Positions 23,941-32,194 are shown, numbered from the stretch's first letter. The stretch is 38,658 nt of DNA from Deltaproteobacteria bacterium (GCA_016874715.1 VGTK01000038.1:1-38658); one strand, 5' to 3'. Notes: generated from the sequence alone by a model not told the origin. Numbers and translations are program-made.

Positions 23941-25308
23941 CTACTCGTCGGTCGCCGGGAGATCGGGATCGAGTGCGGGCACGCGCGCGCCCGGCGTGGC
24001 CGCAGGCGCCGTCATGCGGCGCAGCGCGTACCGCGCGGAGCCGGCAGCGAAGCTGACCCCGTTGTAGAAGTGGTACAGCAGGTGGAACGGGATCGCCGCC
24101 AGCGCGAACGGCCGTCCGCGCTTTGCCGCGAGGAACAGGTAGAACTGGTTGTTCAGCGCGATGATCGCCGCGACCACCGCGAAGCAGGCGAACACCACCG
24201 GGTCCTTCGGGAAGTGCGCCATGGTGAGCAGCAGCACGAGGACGAAGAAGCCCGCGAAGAAGAGGCTGGTGCGCGCGCGACCCGGCTCGTGCGGGCGGTA
24301 CGCGTATCGGTGGCGCAGGAACAGCGCGACGTACGCGAGTACCAGCGGCAGCGCGAGCGCCCACATGCCGTTCATCGCTGCCAGCGTCGCGATGCCGGCC
24401 ATCGTGAGGCCCACGGAGATCGCGCCGGCCTGCGAGTCGCGCGGTGACGCGGACTCGAGCCAGTAGCGCGACAGCTGCAGGAAGAGCAGGGCGAAGAGCG
24501 GTACGAGAAACGCACCGCCCCAGCGCACGGCGGCGAAGGTCGAGAGCCCGAGCAGCACGAACACCAGCGCGACGCTGATGCGCTGGCTCAGCTGGATGTT
24601 CAGGTCGTCCGGCATGACGCGGTCGCGCAGGATCAGCTCGGTCCAGGGGATGCCGCGGTCGAAGATGTCGGACTTGACGAGCCCCCAGAAGGTCCACTTC
24701 TTGAGATGCTTGACGATGAGGGCGGGGTCAAGGACGATCTTCCGGCCCGCGGCGGCGAGACGGTAGCCGAGCTCGATGTCCTCGATCGCCGGCCGGTCGT
24801 ACGACTCGTCGAAGCCGCTGTGCGCGAGGAAGACGTCGCGCCGGATGGCGCCGCAGCCGCTCCAGAAGGTCTTCGCCTCGCGGCGTCCGTTCTGGTGCAC
24901 GAAGGAGTGCATCAGGTTCTTGTACTGCGAGAGGAAGTCCGCGGAGTCGGGCGCGTCGTCGTAGGCGCCGATCAGCGCGTCGAGCGCCGGATCGGCCTCG
25001 AAGGCCGCTGCCACCGCGTGCAGCGTGCCGGGATGGACACACACGTCGGCGTCGAGGAAGAAAAGTACGTCGCCGCGCGCGTGTCGCGCGCCGAGGTTGC
25101 GCGCGTTTGCAGGACCGCGGCGCGCGTCGGCCGAGACCACGGTCGCGCCGTGCCGGCGCGCGACCTCGGCCGTGTCGTCGGTCGAGCCGTCGTCCACGAC
25201 GATGCACTCGAGCGGCTCCACCGTGGACGCTTCGAGATCCGCGAGGCACGCATCGAGGAACCGCGACGCATCGTGCGCCGGGATGACCACCGAGACCGAC
25301 TTCCGCAC
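23941..25308 (-). CDS. Membrane-anchored family 2 glycosyltransferase
   Basis: A 455-residue protein that should transfer a sugar from a nucleotide donor at the cytoplasmic face. GT-A motifs: VVIPAHDAS (7-15), VVDDGSTDDT (37-46), FFLDADV (83-89, DxD), and an acidic IEDIELGYRL (175-184) near the expected catalytic base. After residue about 245, six or seven hydrophobic segments follow (245-262, 266-282, 298-318, 319-333, 348-364, 370-394, 402-420), so the C-terminal half is integral membrane. Start is a GTG at 25308 with a strong GAGGAGGGGG upstream. It is divergent from the multi-spanning protein at 25408 with 99 bp between starts. Confidence 0.88.
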   Translation of the reverse strand: MRKSVSVVIPAHDASRFLDACLADLEASTVEPLECIVVDDGSTDDTAEVARRHGATVVSADARRGPANARNLGARHARGDVLFFLDADVCVHPGTLHAVAAAFEADPALDALIGAYDDAPDSADFLSQYKNLMHSFVHQNGRREAKTFWSGCGAIRRDVFLAHSGFDESYDRPAIEDIELGYRLAAAGRKIVLDPALIVKHLKKWTFWGLVKSDIFDRGIPWTELILRDRVMPDDLNIQLSQRISVALVFVLLGLSTFAAVRWGGAFLVPLFALLFLQLSRYWLESASPRDSQAGAISVGLTMAGIATLAAMNGMWALALPLVLAYVALFLRHRYAYRPHEPGRARTSLFFAGFFVLVLLLTMAHFPKDPVVFACFAVVAAIIALNNQFYLFLAAKRGRPFALAAIPFHLLYHFYNGVSFAAGSARYALRRMTAPAATPGARVPALDPDLPATDE

Positions 25309-25407
25309 GCCCCCTCCTCTCGCTGGCGGGCCGCACCCGCTAAAGCCTTGTCCACACCAGATTGCAAGTCACCGTCGGTGGAACCGACTCGCGGCGAGGG
25401 GGGCGCT

Positions 25408-26802
25408 TTGCGTGTGGTCGCGGCACCCAGTGGCCAGGACGGGGCGGTGCGACGGCTTCCGGCGATCGGTCTGCTGCTCGTCGTCGCGGTTGCGATCGCG
25501 GCACGCCGGCCCGACGTCTTCACGGAGCCGCAGTTCTGGGCCGAGGACGGCATGGAGTGGTACGCGCGCGCGTACAATGAGCCCGGCCTCCTGCACCTCG
25601 TCGCGCCCTACGGCGGCTACATGCAGCTCTTCCCGCGGCTCGCGGGGCTCCTGGCGCAGGCGGTTCCCTTCGCCGTGGCGCCGCTGCTCATGGCGGTGCT
25701 GTCGATCGGCGTGCAGTCGATCGCACCCGTCGTCCTGCTGAGCGATCCCTTCGCCTGGGCGGTGCCGCGCCGTGCCGTGCGCTTCGTGCTCGCGCTGCTC
25801 GTCGTCGCGGCGCCGAACCTGATGGAGGTGCACGCCAACGCGACCAACGGCCAGGTGCATCTGGCCTTTCTGGCCTTCCTGATCCTGCTCGCCGAGCCGC
25901 GCGAGGGGCGCGGCTGGCGGACGTTCGACGCGGGATTTCTGCTGCTGTCGGGCTTCAGCGGGCCGTTCTGCCTGCTCCTGCTGCCGGTCGCGGTGCTCGC
26001 GTGGTGGCACTGGCGTGACCGCTGGAGCCTCGTGCGGCTGGGCTGCGTCCTCGTGCCGACGCTGGTGCAGGGAGTGCTGCTGTCTCCGCTCGGGTCGCCA
26101 CTGTCCGTGCCGGTGTCGCACGGCCTCGTGGCTCGGACGCCGCGGTCGCCGTTCGGGGCTACCCCGGGAAACCTGCTGCGCATCTACGGCGGGCAGATCG
26201 TGGTCGGCACGCTCGGCGGATGGCGGGTCTACGTCGGGCTGCACGCCGGAGCGTTCGCGACGCACCCCTGGCTGCCGGCGATCCTCGGCCTCGCCGGCAT
26301 CGCTTTCGTCGCGCGTGCGGCGTGGACCGCCGACAGCACGGCTCTTCGCCTGTTGCTGCTCTACGCGACGCTGCACGTGGCGGCCGGCCTCGCGAGCCCG
26401 ATCATCTTCGGCCCCCGGCTGCTCTGGGAGATGCTGGCCGAACCCGGCGCGGGTCAGCGCGACTGGTACACGATGATCGTCGCGTTCCTCGCGACGCTGG
26501 TGTGGACCGCCGCCGCCGACCCGCGGCGTGGCATGCGCGTCCTCGGGGCAGCTCTGCTCGCCGTCAGCGTCGCCTCCGCCATCCGCGGCGACTGGCGGCT
26601 GCCGCCGCGCGAGGATTTCGGCTTCGTCGCGCAGGCCGAGCGTCTCGCGTCGTCGCCGCCCGGGAAGATCGTGCGCATCGCGATCCCGCCGGCGCCGAAC
26701 GAGATGCGGCTGATCCGTGGCTGCGAGGAGCCGCGCGTGCAGGTCGTCAGTCCGGAACGAGCGCGTCGGCTTCGATCTCGACGAGCATGTCCGGATCGAT
26801 GA
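25408..26802 (+). CDS. Multi-spanning membrane protein, possible GT-C-fold glycosyltransferase
   Basis: About 464 residues with roughly ten hydrophobic segments. I do not recognise a named family. After the first helix (about 17-32) comes [18 protein letters not shown], an acidic Glu46-Asp47 motif in the first predicted outer loop, which is where GT-C transferases carry their catalytic acid. Divergent pairing with a GT2 fits that idea (inference). The start is uncertain: TTG at 25408 (after GAGGGGGG), GTG at 25414 and GTG at 25447 are all possible; the frame is open far upstream without conserved content. The last 56 bp overlap the convergent Rid gene. Confidence 0.6.
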   Translation: MRVVAAPSGQDGAVRRLPAIGLLLVVAVAIAARRPDVFTEPQFWAEDGMEWYARAYNEPGLLHLVAPYGGYMQLFPRLAGLLAQAVPFAVAPLLMAVLSIGVQSIAPVVLLSDPFAWAVPRRAVRFVLALLVVAAPNLMEVHANATNGQVHLAFLAFLILLAEPREGRGWRTFDAGFLLLSGFSGPFCLLLLPVAVLAWWHWRDRWSLVRLGCVLVPTLVQGVLLSPLGSPLSVPVSHGLVARTPRSPFGATPGNLLRIYGGQIVVGTLGGWRVYVGLHAGAFATHPWLPAILGLAGIAFVARAAWTADSTALRLLLLYATLHVAAGLASPIIFGPRLLWEMLAEPGAGQRDWYTMIVAFLATLVWTAAADPRRGMRVLGAALLAVSVASAIRGDWRLPPREDFGFVAQAERLASSPPGKIVRIAIPPAPNEMRLIRGCEEPRVQVVSPERARRLRSRRACPDR

Positions 26803-27136
26803 GGCGCCGCACCTCGACCATCGACGTGGCCGGGCGGATCGCGCCGAAGAACGCGCCGTGCGCCCGCCCGATCTCCGCCCAGCAAGAGATGTCGGTCACG
26901 TACATCCGCGTCCGCACCACGTCGGCGAGCGTCGCGCCGGCGCGCACGAGCGCAGCCTCGATGTTGCGCAGCACCTGCACCGTCTGGGCGTGAGCGTCGC
27001 CCCGTCCGACCAGCGCGCCATCCGGGCCGGTCGCGGTCGTGCCCGACACGACCACGTGTGGCCCGATGCGGACGGCGCGCGAGTAGCCGACGATCGGCTC
27101 CCACGGTGTGTCGGTCGCGAAGTTGGTGCGGGTCAT
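26747..27136 (-). CDS. RidA/YjgF-family protein lacking the catalytic arginine
   Basis: A 129-residue Rid protein. Family features are [27 protein letters not shown] and [26 protein letters not shown] at the end. In RidA enamine deaminases the motif is PARS/T with an essential Arg; here it is PATS, so this is likely one of the Rid groups without that deaminase activity. Start at 27136 follows GGAGA. It overlaps the upstream CYTH stop by 4 bp (ATGA) and overlaps the convergent membrane gene by 56 bp at its 3' end. Confidence 0.85.
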   Translation of the reverse strand: MTRTNFATDTPWEPIVGYSRAVRIGPHVVVSGTTATGPDGALVGRGDAHAQTVQVLRNIEAALVRAGATLADVVRTRMYVTDISCWAEIGRAHGAFFGAIRPATSMVEVRRLIDPDMLVEIEADALVPD

Positions 27137-27660
27137 GCGCGTGTCTCCTTCCGGCGCAGCAGGTCGCTGTACGAGACGGCGAGCAGGTCCGTGTCGCGGA
27201 TGCCGATGGCGGCCATCAGCTCCTCGCACTGCGCACGCAGCGCCTCCAGCGGTCGCGTGCCGTCGTCGTCCATGGCCTCGATCTCCACGAACGTCCCGAG
27301 GCCGGCGACCTCGTCGAGGTGGATCTTCACGTTGCCGAGGAAGTGGATCTCGCGGCGCTTGTCCACCACGACGTCGATGCCCAGGGCTGCCGCGAGGATG
27401 CCCTTCAGCGTCGAGCCGGGCGTGCTCTCGAACAGGCCGACCTTCGACTGCTTCGGCCCGGCCGTGTCGTCGCGCTCGTAGTGGATGAGCGCGTTCTCGA
27501 TGTCGCCCTCACGAAGCTTGAGGCGCCCGGATGCGGCACGGAAGTAGGTGTCGACCTGGTGGTCGAGGCCGACGAAGCGGGCACCGCGGGCGGTGAGCAC
27601 GGCCCGCGCGGGAGCGTGACTCGCGGCGCGCGCCTTGATCTCGACGTTCCGGTGCGTCAC
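27133..27660 (-). CDS. CYTH-domain protein (class IV adenylate cyclase / ThTPase type)
   Basis: A 175-residue triphosphate-tunnel protein. Seen: NVEIKAR (5-11), RLKLREG (46-52), IHYERDD (59-65), the KRR triad (101-103), [20 protein letters not shown] (111-130) and an acidic ending. The family hydrolyses or cyclises triphosphates; the CyaB-type arrangement suggests cAMP synthesis or thiamine-triphosphate hydrolysis, and I cannot choose. The start is a GTG at 27660 after GGAGGCGGCC. It is translationally coupled to the Rid gene and divergent from the sigma-54-controlled kinase operon. Confidence 0.83.
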   Translation of the reverse strand: MTHRNVEIKARAASHAPARAVLTARGARFVGLDHQVDTYFRAASGRLKLREGDIENALIHYERDDTAGPKQSKVGLFESTPGSTLKGILAAALGIDVVVDKRREIHFLGNVKIHLDEVAGLGTFVEIEAMDDDGTRPLEALRAQCEELMAAIGIRDTDLLAVSYSDLLRRKETRA

Positions 27661-27707
27661 GGCCGCCTCCCCGGGTGCGCCGCCCGTCCGGGAGCAGTCG
27701 GATCGCT

Positions 27708-27732
27708 GCTGCGGCGGCCCTCGCTCCGCAGC
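27708..27732 (+). promoter_or_regulatory. Candidate enhancer (UAS) for the NtrC-type regulator
   Basis: GCTGCGG and CCGCAGC form a perfect 7-bp inverted repeat with an 11-bp spacer, 64 bp upstream of the -24 element. Further CTGCGG and CCGCAG half-sites occur near 27740 and 27769. Dyads at this distance are typical of sigma-54 activator binding sites; the link to this regulator is inferred. Confidence 0.4.
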
Positions 27733-27795
27733 GGGCGGACTGCGGTCGAGGCCGTGCGGCGTGCGATCCCGCAGCTTCCGCGGGCCCGGCCGGAC

Positions 27796-27810
27796 TGGCA
27801 CGCCGGTTGC
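27796..27810 (+). promoter_or_regulatory. Sigma-54 (-24/-12) promoter of the kinase/regulator operon
   Basis: TGGCACGCCGGTTGC matches the TGGCACG-N4-TTGC consensus at every fixed position, with the invariant GG (27797-27798) and GC (27809-27810) separated by exactly 10 bp. It lies 112 bp upstream of the histidine-kinase start and on the same strand. The element is also the left arm of an 8-bp inverted repeat completed by GCGTGCCA at 27817-27824. Confidence 0.85.
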
Positions 27811-27921
27811 CGTGCAGCGTGCCAGGCACCGCGACGGGAAGCGGGGCCGGTCGCCGGCACGGGCTTGACCCGGCCGGGCCCGGCTGCGCAAAGCATCGAT
27901 CGGTGCCGTGAGACTCGAGAG

Positions 27922-29268
27922 ATGATGGCAATCGTCGGTTTCATCGTCGCCGTGGTGCTCTTCAGCCATTTCGGCCGACGACTCAAGGAGTCGCGCGCGC
28001 TCGGGCGGCGCGGCGAGGAGCCTGCGGGGATGCTGCGCGGAGCGAGCTGGCACGAGGAGTGGGAGCGCCACTGGGCGCAGAAGTTCCGCCGGCAAGCGGA
28101 GTGGCGGCAATCGTGCGTCGAGGAGCACTCGCGCCGCGAGTCGCGCCGGCACCGCCGCCGTCGCGAGCGTGCCGAGCGTGCTGCCGCGGCGGAGCGGGCG
28201 GCCGAGGCCGCGATCCGCGCGGCCATGGACACGCGGGGCGGTTCGTCGCCCGCGGCCGCGGCAGGTGCTTCGGCGCACGCAGCTCCTGCTGCGGAAGCGA
28301 AGCCGTCGTCCACCGCGCGCGACCCGCAGGAGGCCGCCATCCTCAAGCGCGCGCGCCGCCGCGCGCGTGCCGAGGTCGGCTTCTACGCGCACCTGATGAG
28401 CTACCTCGGCGTGATCGGCTTCCTCGCCCTGCTCAACGTGCTGACGGCGCGCTACCCGTGGTTCCTCTGGCCGGCGCTCGGCTGGGGCCTCGGTCTGTTC
28501 GCCCACTACATGGCCGTGTTCGGCTCGCGCACCTTGAAGGAGCGCTACTTCTACCCCGCGGTCGAGCGCGAGGTGCGGCGCGAGACGATGAGCGTGCGGA
28601 CCGAGAAGCAGGCGAGCATCGACGAGCTGTCGGCGACGATCGCGCACGAGATCCGCAACCCCATCGCCGCGGCGAAGAGCCTCGTGCAGCAGATGGGCGA
28701 GGATCCGCGGTCGGTGGAGAACGTCGAGTACGCGAACGTCGCGCTCGAGGAGCTCGACCGCGTCGAGAAGAGCATCTCGCACCTGCTGCGCTACGCGAAG
28801 GAGGAGGATCTGACCTTCGCCCCCGCGAGCCTCGCCGGCGTGGTCGACGCAGCACTCACCGAGATGCGTGCCAAGCTCGATGCGGGAAAGGTCGCGGTGG
28901 CGCGCAACTACATCGGCGGCCCGACCATCGTCGGCGATGCGGAGAAGCTCAGGCAGGTGTTCGCCAACGTCATCGACAACGCGATCGACGCGCTCGAGCC
29001 GGTCGAGCACGAGCGCAAGCTCGAGCTGTTCATCGAGAACGGGTTGCCGAACCGTGCCCGCGTGCGCGTCCGCGACAACGGCGTCGGCATCGCCCCCGGG
29101 AAGATCGACCGCATCTTCAACCCGTTCTTCACGACGAAGGCCCGCGGCACGGGTCTCGGCATGGCGATCTCGAAGAAGATCGTCGAGGCGCACGAGGGCT
29201 CGATCGACGTGCTGAGCGAGCCCGGACGCGGCACCGAGTTCGTCGTGACGCTGCCGCTGCCGCACTGA
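27922..29268 (+). CDS. Membrane histidine kinase with internal 2TM segment
   Basis: A 448-residue sensor kinase. A short N-terminal helix (3-18) is followed by a long Arg/Glu/Ala-rich, probably coiled linker (40-140), then a segment KRARRRARAEVGFYAHLMSY... to about 200 that fits the 2TM domain (two helices with a short loop). HisKA carries the phosphoacceptor His242 in SATIAHEIRNPIAAA. HATPase boxes: N (NVIDNAIDALE, Asn353), G1 (DNGVGIAP, 385-392), F (FNPFFTTK), G2 (GTGLGMAISKKIVEAHEG). No periplasmic sensor domain is visible, so it probably senses within or at the membrane. It is cotranscribed with the NtrC-class regulator 31 bp downstream, from the sigma-54 promoter. Confidence 0.88.
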   Translation: MMAIVGFIVAVVLFSHFGRRLKESRALGRRGEEPAGMLRGASWHEEWERHWAQKFRRQAEWRQSCVEEHSRRESRRHRRRRERAERAAAAERAAEAAIRAAMDTRGGSSPAAAAGASAHAAPAAEAKPSSTARDPQEAAILKRARRRARAEVGFYAHLMSYLGVIGFLALLNVLTARYPWFLWPALGWGLGLFAHYMAVFGSRTLKERYFYPAVEREVRRETMSVRTEKQASIDELSATIAHEIRNPIAAAKSLVQQMGEDPRSVENVEYANVALEELDRVEKSISHLLRYAKEEDLTFAPASLAGVVDAALTEMRAKLDAGKVAVARNYIGGPTIVGDAEKLRQVFANVIDNAIDALEPVEHERKLELFIENGLPNRARVRVRDNGVGIAPGKIDRIFNPFFTTKARGTGLGMAISKKIVEAHEGSIDVLSEPGRGTEFVVTLPLPH

Positions 29269-29299
29269 CGCACGCGGGACGACGGACCGGAACGAAGCC

Positions 29300-30787
29300 A
29301 TGCAGGGACGACTGCTCATCGTCGACGACGAGAAGGCGCTGGTGCTGGCGATCAAGGGCCTGCTCTCGAAGGAGGGCTACCAGATCGAGACGGCCTACAG
29401 CGGCGAGGAGGCCGTCCGGCTCGTCGAGAGCGGCAGCTTCCACGTCGTCCTCACGGATCTGAGCCTCGGCGGGATCACCGGCATGCAGGTGCTCGAGCGC
29501 GCGCGCGCGGTCGACCCGGACGTCGCGGTGATCATGATCACGGCCTACGGCTCCGAGAAGGTCGCGGTCGAGGCGATGAAGATGGGTGCCGCGGACTACC
29601 TGCCGAAGCCGTTCGACAACGACGAGCTGCGCGTCGTCGTGCGCCGCGTGATGGAGACCGCGCTGCTGCGCCGCGACCACCGGCGGCTCCTCGAGCAGGT
29701 GCAGGGCAGCTACGGCTTCGAGAGCATCGTCGGGACGAGCCCGGTCATGCAGCGCGTCTTCGCGACCATCGACAAGATCGCCGATACCGACGTCACGGTG
29801 CTGATCCGCGGCGACTCCGGCACGGGCAAGGAGCTGGTGGCGAACGCGCTGCACTACCGGAGCCCGCGGCGCACCAAGCCGTTCATCAAGATGAACTGCG
29901 CCGCGCTGAACCGCGAGCTGGTCGAGAGCGAGCTCTTCGGGCACGAGAGGGGCGCCTTCACCGGTGCGGTCACGCGGCGCGAGGGCAAGTTCGAGGCGGC
30001 GCACGGCGGTACGCTGTTCCTCGACGAGGTCGGCGACATGCCGCTCGAGACGCAGGCGAAGCTGCTGCGCGCGATCCAGGAAAAGGAGTTCGAGCGCGTC
30101 GGCGGCAACCACCCGATCAAGGTGGACGTGCGGCTGCTCGCCGCGACCAACCACGACCTGGAGCAGCTGGTCCACGAGGGACGCTTCCGCGAGGACCTCT
30201 ACTACCGCCTGCGCGTGGTCGAGGTCGGCATCCCGGCGCTCGCCGAGCGCCGCGACGACATCCCGCTGCTGGTCGACCACTTTCTCAAGCAGGCAGCGAA
30301 GCGCTTCGGTCGTGAGCCCAAGCCGCTCGACGGTGCGGCGCTGCGCGCCTGCCTGACGCACGCCTGGCGCGGCAACGTCCGCGAGCTGCGCTCGGCCGTG
30401 GAGCAGGCGTTGCTGCTCGCGTCCGGACCGGAGATCACCGCGCCGGACCTGCTGCCCGGCGGTGTGGTCGCGCGCGACGCCGCGACGGAGCGTCCGCGTG
30501 CCTTCGGCTTTCCGCCGGAAGCGGTGCGCAGCGGCGGTGGTATCGCCGCGTCCGCGCCGGGTGGCGGCGCGGACGCGGACGCGGACGCGGACGCCGGCGG
30601 CAAGGGCCTCTCGTTCCGTGAGGCGAAGGAGCAGCTGGTCGGCGACTTCGAGCGCCGCTTCCTGCTCGACGCGCTCCGGCGCAACGGCGGCAACATCACG
30701 CGCGCGGCGGAAGAGGTCGGCATGTACCGGCAGAGCTTCCAGCAGAAGATGCGCGAGCTCGGCATCACGCCCGACGACGCGGCCTGA
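29300..30787 (+). CDS. NtrC-class sigma-54-dependent response regulator
   Basis: A 495-residue activator. Receiver domain 1-120 with Asp9/Asp10, phosphoacceptor Asp53 and Lys103; AAA+ domain about 140-370 with Walker A GDSGTGKE (171-178), GAFTGA (218-223, contacts sigma-54), Walker B LFLDEVGD (239-246) and RFREDLYYRL; C-terminal Fis-type helix-turn-helix at about 460-488 (GGNITRAAEEVGMYRQSFQQ). All elements needed for sigma-54 activation are intact. The linker between AAA+ and HTH is long (385-435) and includes an Asp-Ala run encoded by a microsatellite. With the kinase and the upstream -24/-12 promoter it forms a probably self-activating circuit. Confidence 0.95.
   Translation: MQGRLLIVDDEKALVLAIKGLLSKEGYQIETAYSGEEAVRLVESGSFHVVLTDLSLGGITGMQVLERARAVDPDVAVIMITAYGSEKVAVEAMKMGAADYLPKPFDNDELRVVVRRVMETALLRRDHRRLLEQVQGSYGFESIVGTSPVMQRVFATIDKIADTDVTVLIRGDSGTGKELVANALHYRSPRRTKPFIKMNCAALNRELVESELFGHERGAFTGAVTRREGKFEAAHGGTLFLDEVGDMPLETQAKLLRAIQEKEFERVGGNHPIKVDVRLLAATNHDLEQLVHEGRFREDLYYRLRVVEVGIPALAERRDDIPLLVDHFLKQAAKRFGREPKPLDGAALRACLTHAWRGNVRELRSAVEQALLLASGPEITAPDLLPGGVVARDAATERPRAFGFPPEAVRSGGGIAASAPGGGADADADADAGGKGLSFREAKEQLVGDFERRFLLDALRRNGGNITRAAEEVGMYRQSFQQKMRELGITPDDAA
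30569..30592 (+). repeat. Four-unit GCGGAC microsatellite in the response-regulator linker
   Basis: Four perfect GCGGAC units encode alternating Ala-Asp between the AAA+ domain and the DNA-binding domain. Unit changes would stay in frame and alter linker length. Confidence 0.85.
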
Positions 30788-30872
30788 GCGGCCACGTCCG
30801 CTGCACACCACGCCGGTGCCGCCGAGAGCGGTGCCCGGCGCACGACCCTCGGGAAAGGGAAAGGGGAAGGAA

Positions 30873-31607
30873 ATGGCATTCGTATCTCGACTCTACAGCC
30901 TCGTCCGCGGCGGCCTCTCGAACTGGCTCGGCGGGCGCGAGCGGAGGAACCCGGCCGCAGTCTACGAGGCCGCCATCAACGAGCGCCTGGAGCAGTACGT
31001 GAAGCTCCGCCAGGCCGCGGCCGGCGTGCTCTACATGCGCAGCAAGCTCGCGCGCGACGTCGAGATGAAGACCGCCGCACTGAGGGGGCTGACGCGCGAG
31101 CTCGAGTACGCGGTCGACCACGACCACGACGACGTCGCGCTCGCGCTGATCGGCCGCCGCGACGTGCTCTCGGCGGAGGTCGCACGCGTGACCGAGGAGC
31201 TCGCCGAGCTGAACCGCGAGGCCGAGGCCGCGAAGAAGAACCTGGTCGCCTTCCAGGGCGAGGTCGCGCGGCTCCGCGAGGAGAAGGTGCGCATGCTCGC
31301 GAAGCTCGCGAACGCGAAGGCGCGGCTGCGGCTGCAGGAGACCATCCGGGGCATCTCGCCCGACGCCGACATCCGCGCGCTGGAGGAGGTCCGAGCGCAC
31401 GTCGAGCGCCTGGTCGCCGAGGCTCAGGTGAGCCGCGAGGTGAACGACGCCGAGCTCGAGAAGAAGCTCGAGGGCATCCGCGAGACGGAGGCGAGCAACG
31501 CCGCGCGCGCGCAGCTCGACGAGCTGAAGCGGGTGCGGAGGCGGTCGCTGGTGCCGCTGGATCTCGGCGCCAGGGCGCCGGTGGAGCACGCGGCCGCCGC
31601 GATGTGA
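30873..31607 (+). CDS. PspA/IM30 (Vipp1)-like coiled-coil protein
   Basis: A 244-residue, almost entirely helical protein. The amphipathic N-terminus (MAFVSRLYSLVRGGLSNWLG) is followed by long heptad-rich helices with alternating Glu/Lys/Arg (50-150 and 175-230), matching PspA/IM30 proteins that form oligomers to stabilise stressed membranes. The usual first-helix FxR motif is present in part. A GGGGAAGG ribosome-binding site precedes the ATG. It follows the sigma-54 regulator by 85 bp with no clear promoter of its own, so it is a plausible operon member or target. This mirrors psp systems, where PspF (also sigma-54 dependent) controls pspA. Confidence 0.78.
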   Translation: MAFVSRLYSLVRGGLSNWLGGRERRNPAAVYEAAINERLEQYVKLRQAAAGVLYMRSKLARDVEMKTAALRGLTRELEYAVDHDHDDVALALIGRRDVLSAEVARVTEELAELNREAEAAKKNLVAFQGEVARLREEKVRMLAKLANAKARLRLQETIRGISPDADIRALEEVRAHVERLVAEAQVSREVNDAELEKKLEGIRETEASNAARAQLDELKRVRRRSLVPLDLGARAPVEHAAAAM

Positions 31608-31701
31608 GCCGGCGAACGCGGCCTCCGGCGCGCGACGGCACCGTATTTGGCGCTCGCTTCCGCGGGCGGATAGATGTTGGTGGCACGTTCACTATCGCGT
31701 G

Positions 31702-31709
31702 CAGGAGGA
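31702..31709 (+). promoter_or_regulatory. Strong ribosome-binding site that argues for a CTG start
   Basis: CAGGAGGAG lies 5 bp before CTG at 31715 and 23 bp before the first downstream in-frame ATG (31733), so the spacing only suits the CTG. Confidence 0.6.
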
Positions 31710-31714
31710 GTCAG

Positions 31715-32194
31715 CTGCTCGCTCGTGACATCATGTCGGCGCCGGCGATCACCGTTTCCGAGGGAACCTCCGCTCCGGAGGTGGCGCGGCTCATGGAGGA
31801 CCGGAACATCGGCGCCGTGATCGTCGTGGACCGGGAAGGGCAGCTGGCAGGCCTCATCACCGAGAGCGACTTCACGGGCATCGGCCGCGTGGTGCCGTTC
31901 AGCCTGCGGCTCGCGCCGGTCATCTTCGGCGCGCGGCCGGGCTCCCTGGCGGAGCTGCAGGAGATCTACCAGCGTGCGAGCAAGCTCGACGCCGCCGCCG
32001 TGATGACCGGCGACGTGCGTTCCGTCAGCGAGGATGCACCCGTGGGCGAGGTCATCCACGCGATGCTCCAGAGCGACCTGAAGCACGTGCCGGTCGTGCG
32101 GGCTGCGGGAGCCGGGCGCCGCGGCACGCCCGTCGGGATGATCGCCCGTCACGACGTGCTGAAGCTCGCGGCGGGCAAGCTCGCGCGCGGCTGA
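31715..32194 (+). CDS. CBS-domain protein, probable CTG start
   Basis: About 159 residues forming two CBS motifs. The first begins LLARDIMSAPAITVSEGTS and includes MEDRNIGAVIVVDREGQLAGLITESDF; the second includes VMTGDVRSVSEDAPVGEVIHAMLQSDLKHVPVV and ends MIARHDVLKLAAGKL. CBS pairs bind adenosine nucleotides and act as energy or stress sensors. Typical family N-termini begin one or two residues before RDIMS, which matches the CTG at 31715. The alternatives are ATG 31733 (would cut the first strand) and GTG 31604 (coupled to the pspA-like stop but adding an atypical 37-residue leader). The insert FSLRLAPVIFGARPG (about 61-75) between the CBS halves is unusual. Confidence 0.75.
   Translation: MLARDIMSAPAITVSEGTSAPEVARLMEDRNIGAVIVVDREGQLAGLITESDFTGIGRVVPFSLRLAPVIFGARPGSLAELQEIYQRASKLDAAAVMTGDVRSVSEDAPVGEVIHAMLQSDLKHVPVVRAAGAGRRGTPVGMIARHDVLKLAAGKLARG

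Noticed and set aside
24706..25407. N-terminal extension of the multi-spanning membrane protein
   Set aside because: It runs antisense through the GT2 gene; hydrophobic, protein-like content begins only after 25408.
30788..30872. Sigma-54 promoter before the PspA-like gene
   Set aside because: GG/GC pairs occur only with 11-bp spacing instead of 10, so no valid -24/-12 element.
31682..31699. Sigma-54 promoter before the CBS gene (TGGCACG present)
   Set aside because: The -12 GC is not at the required distance.
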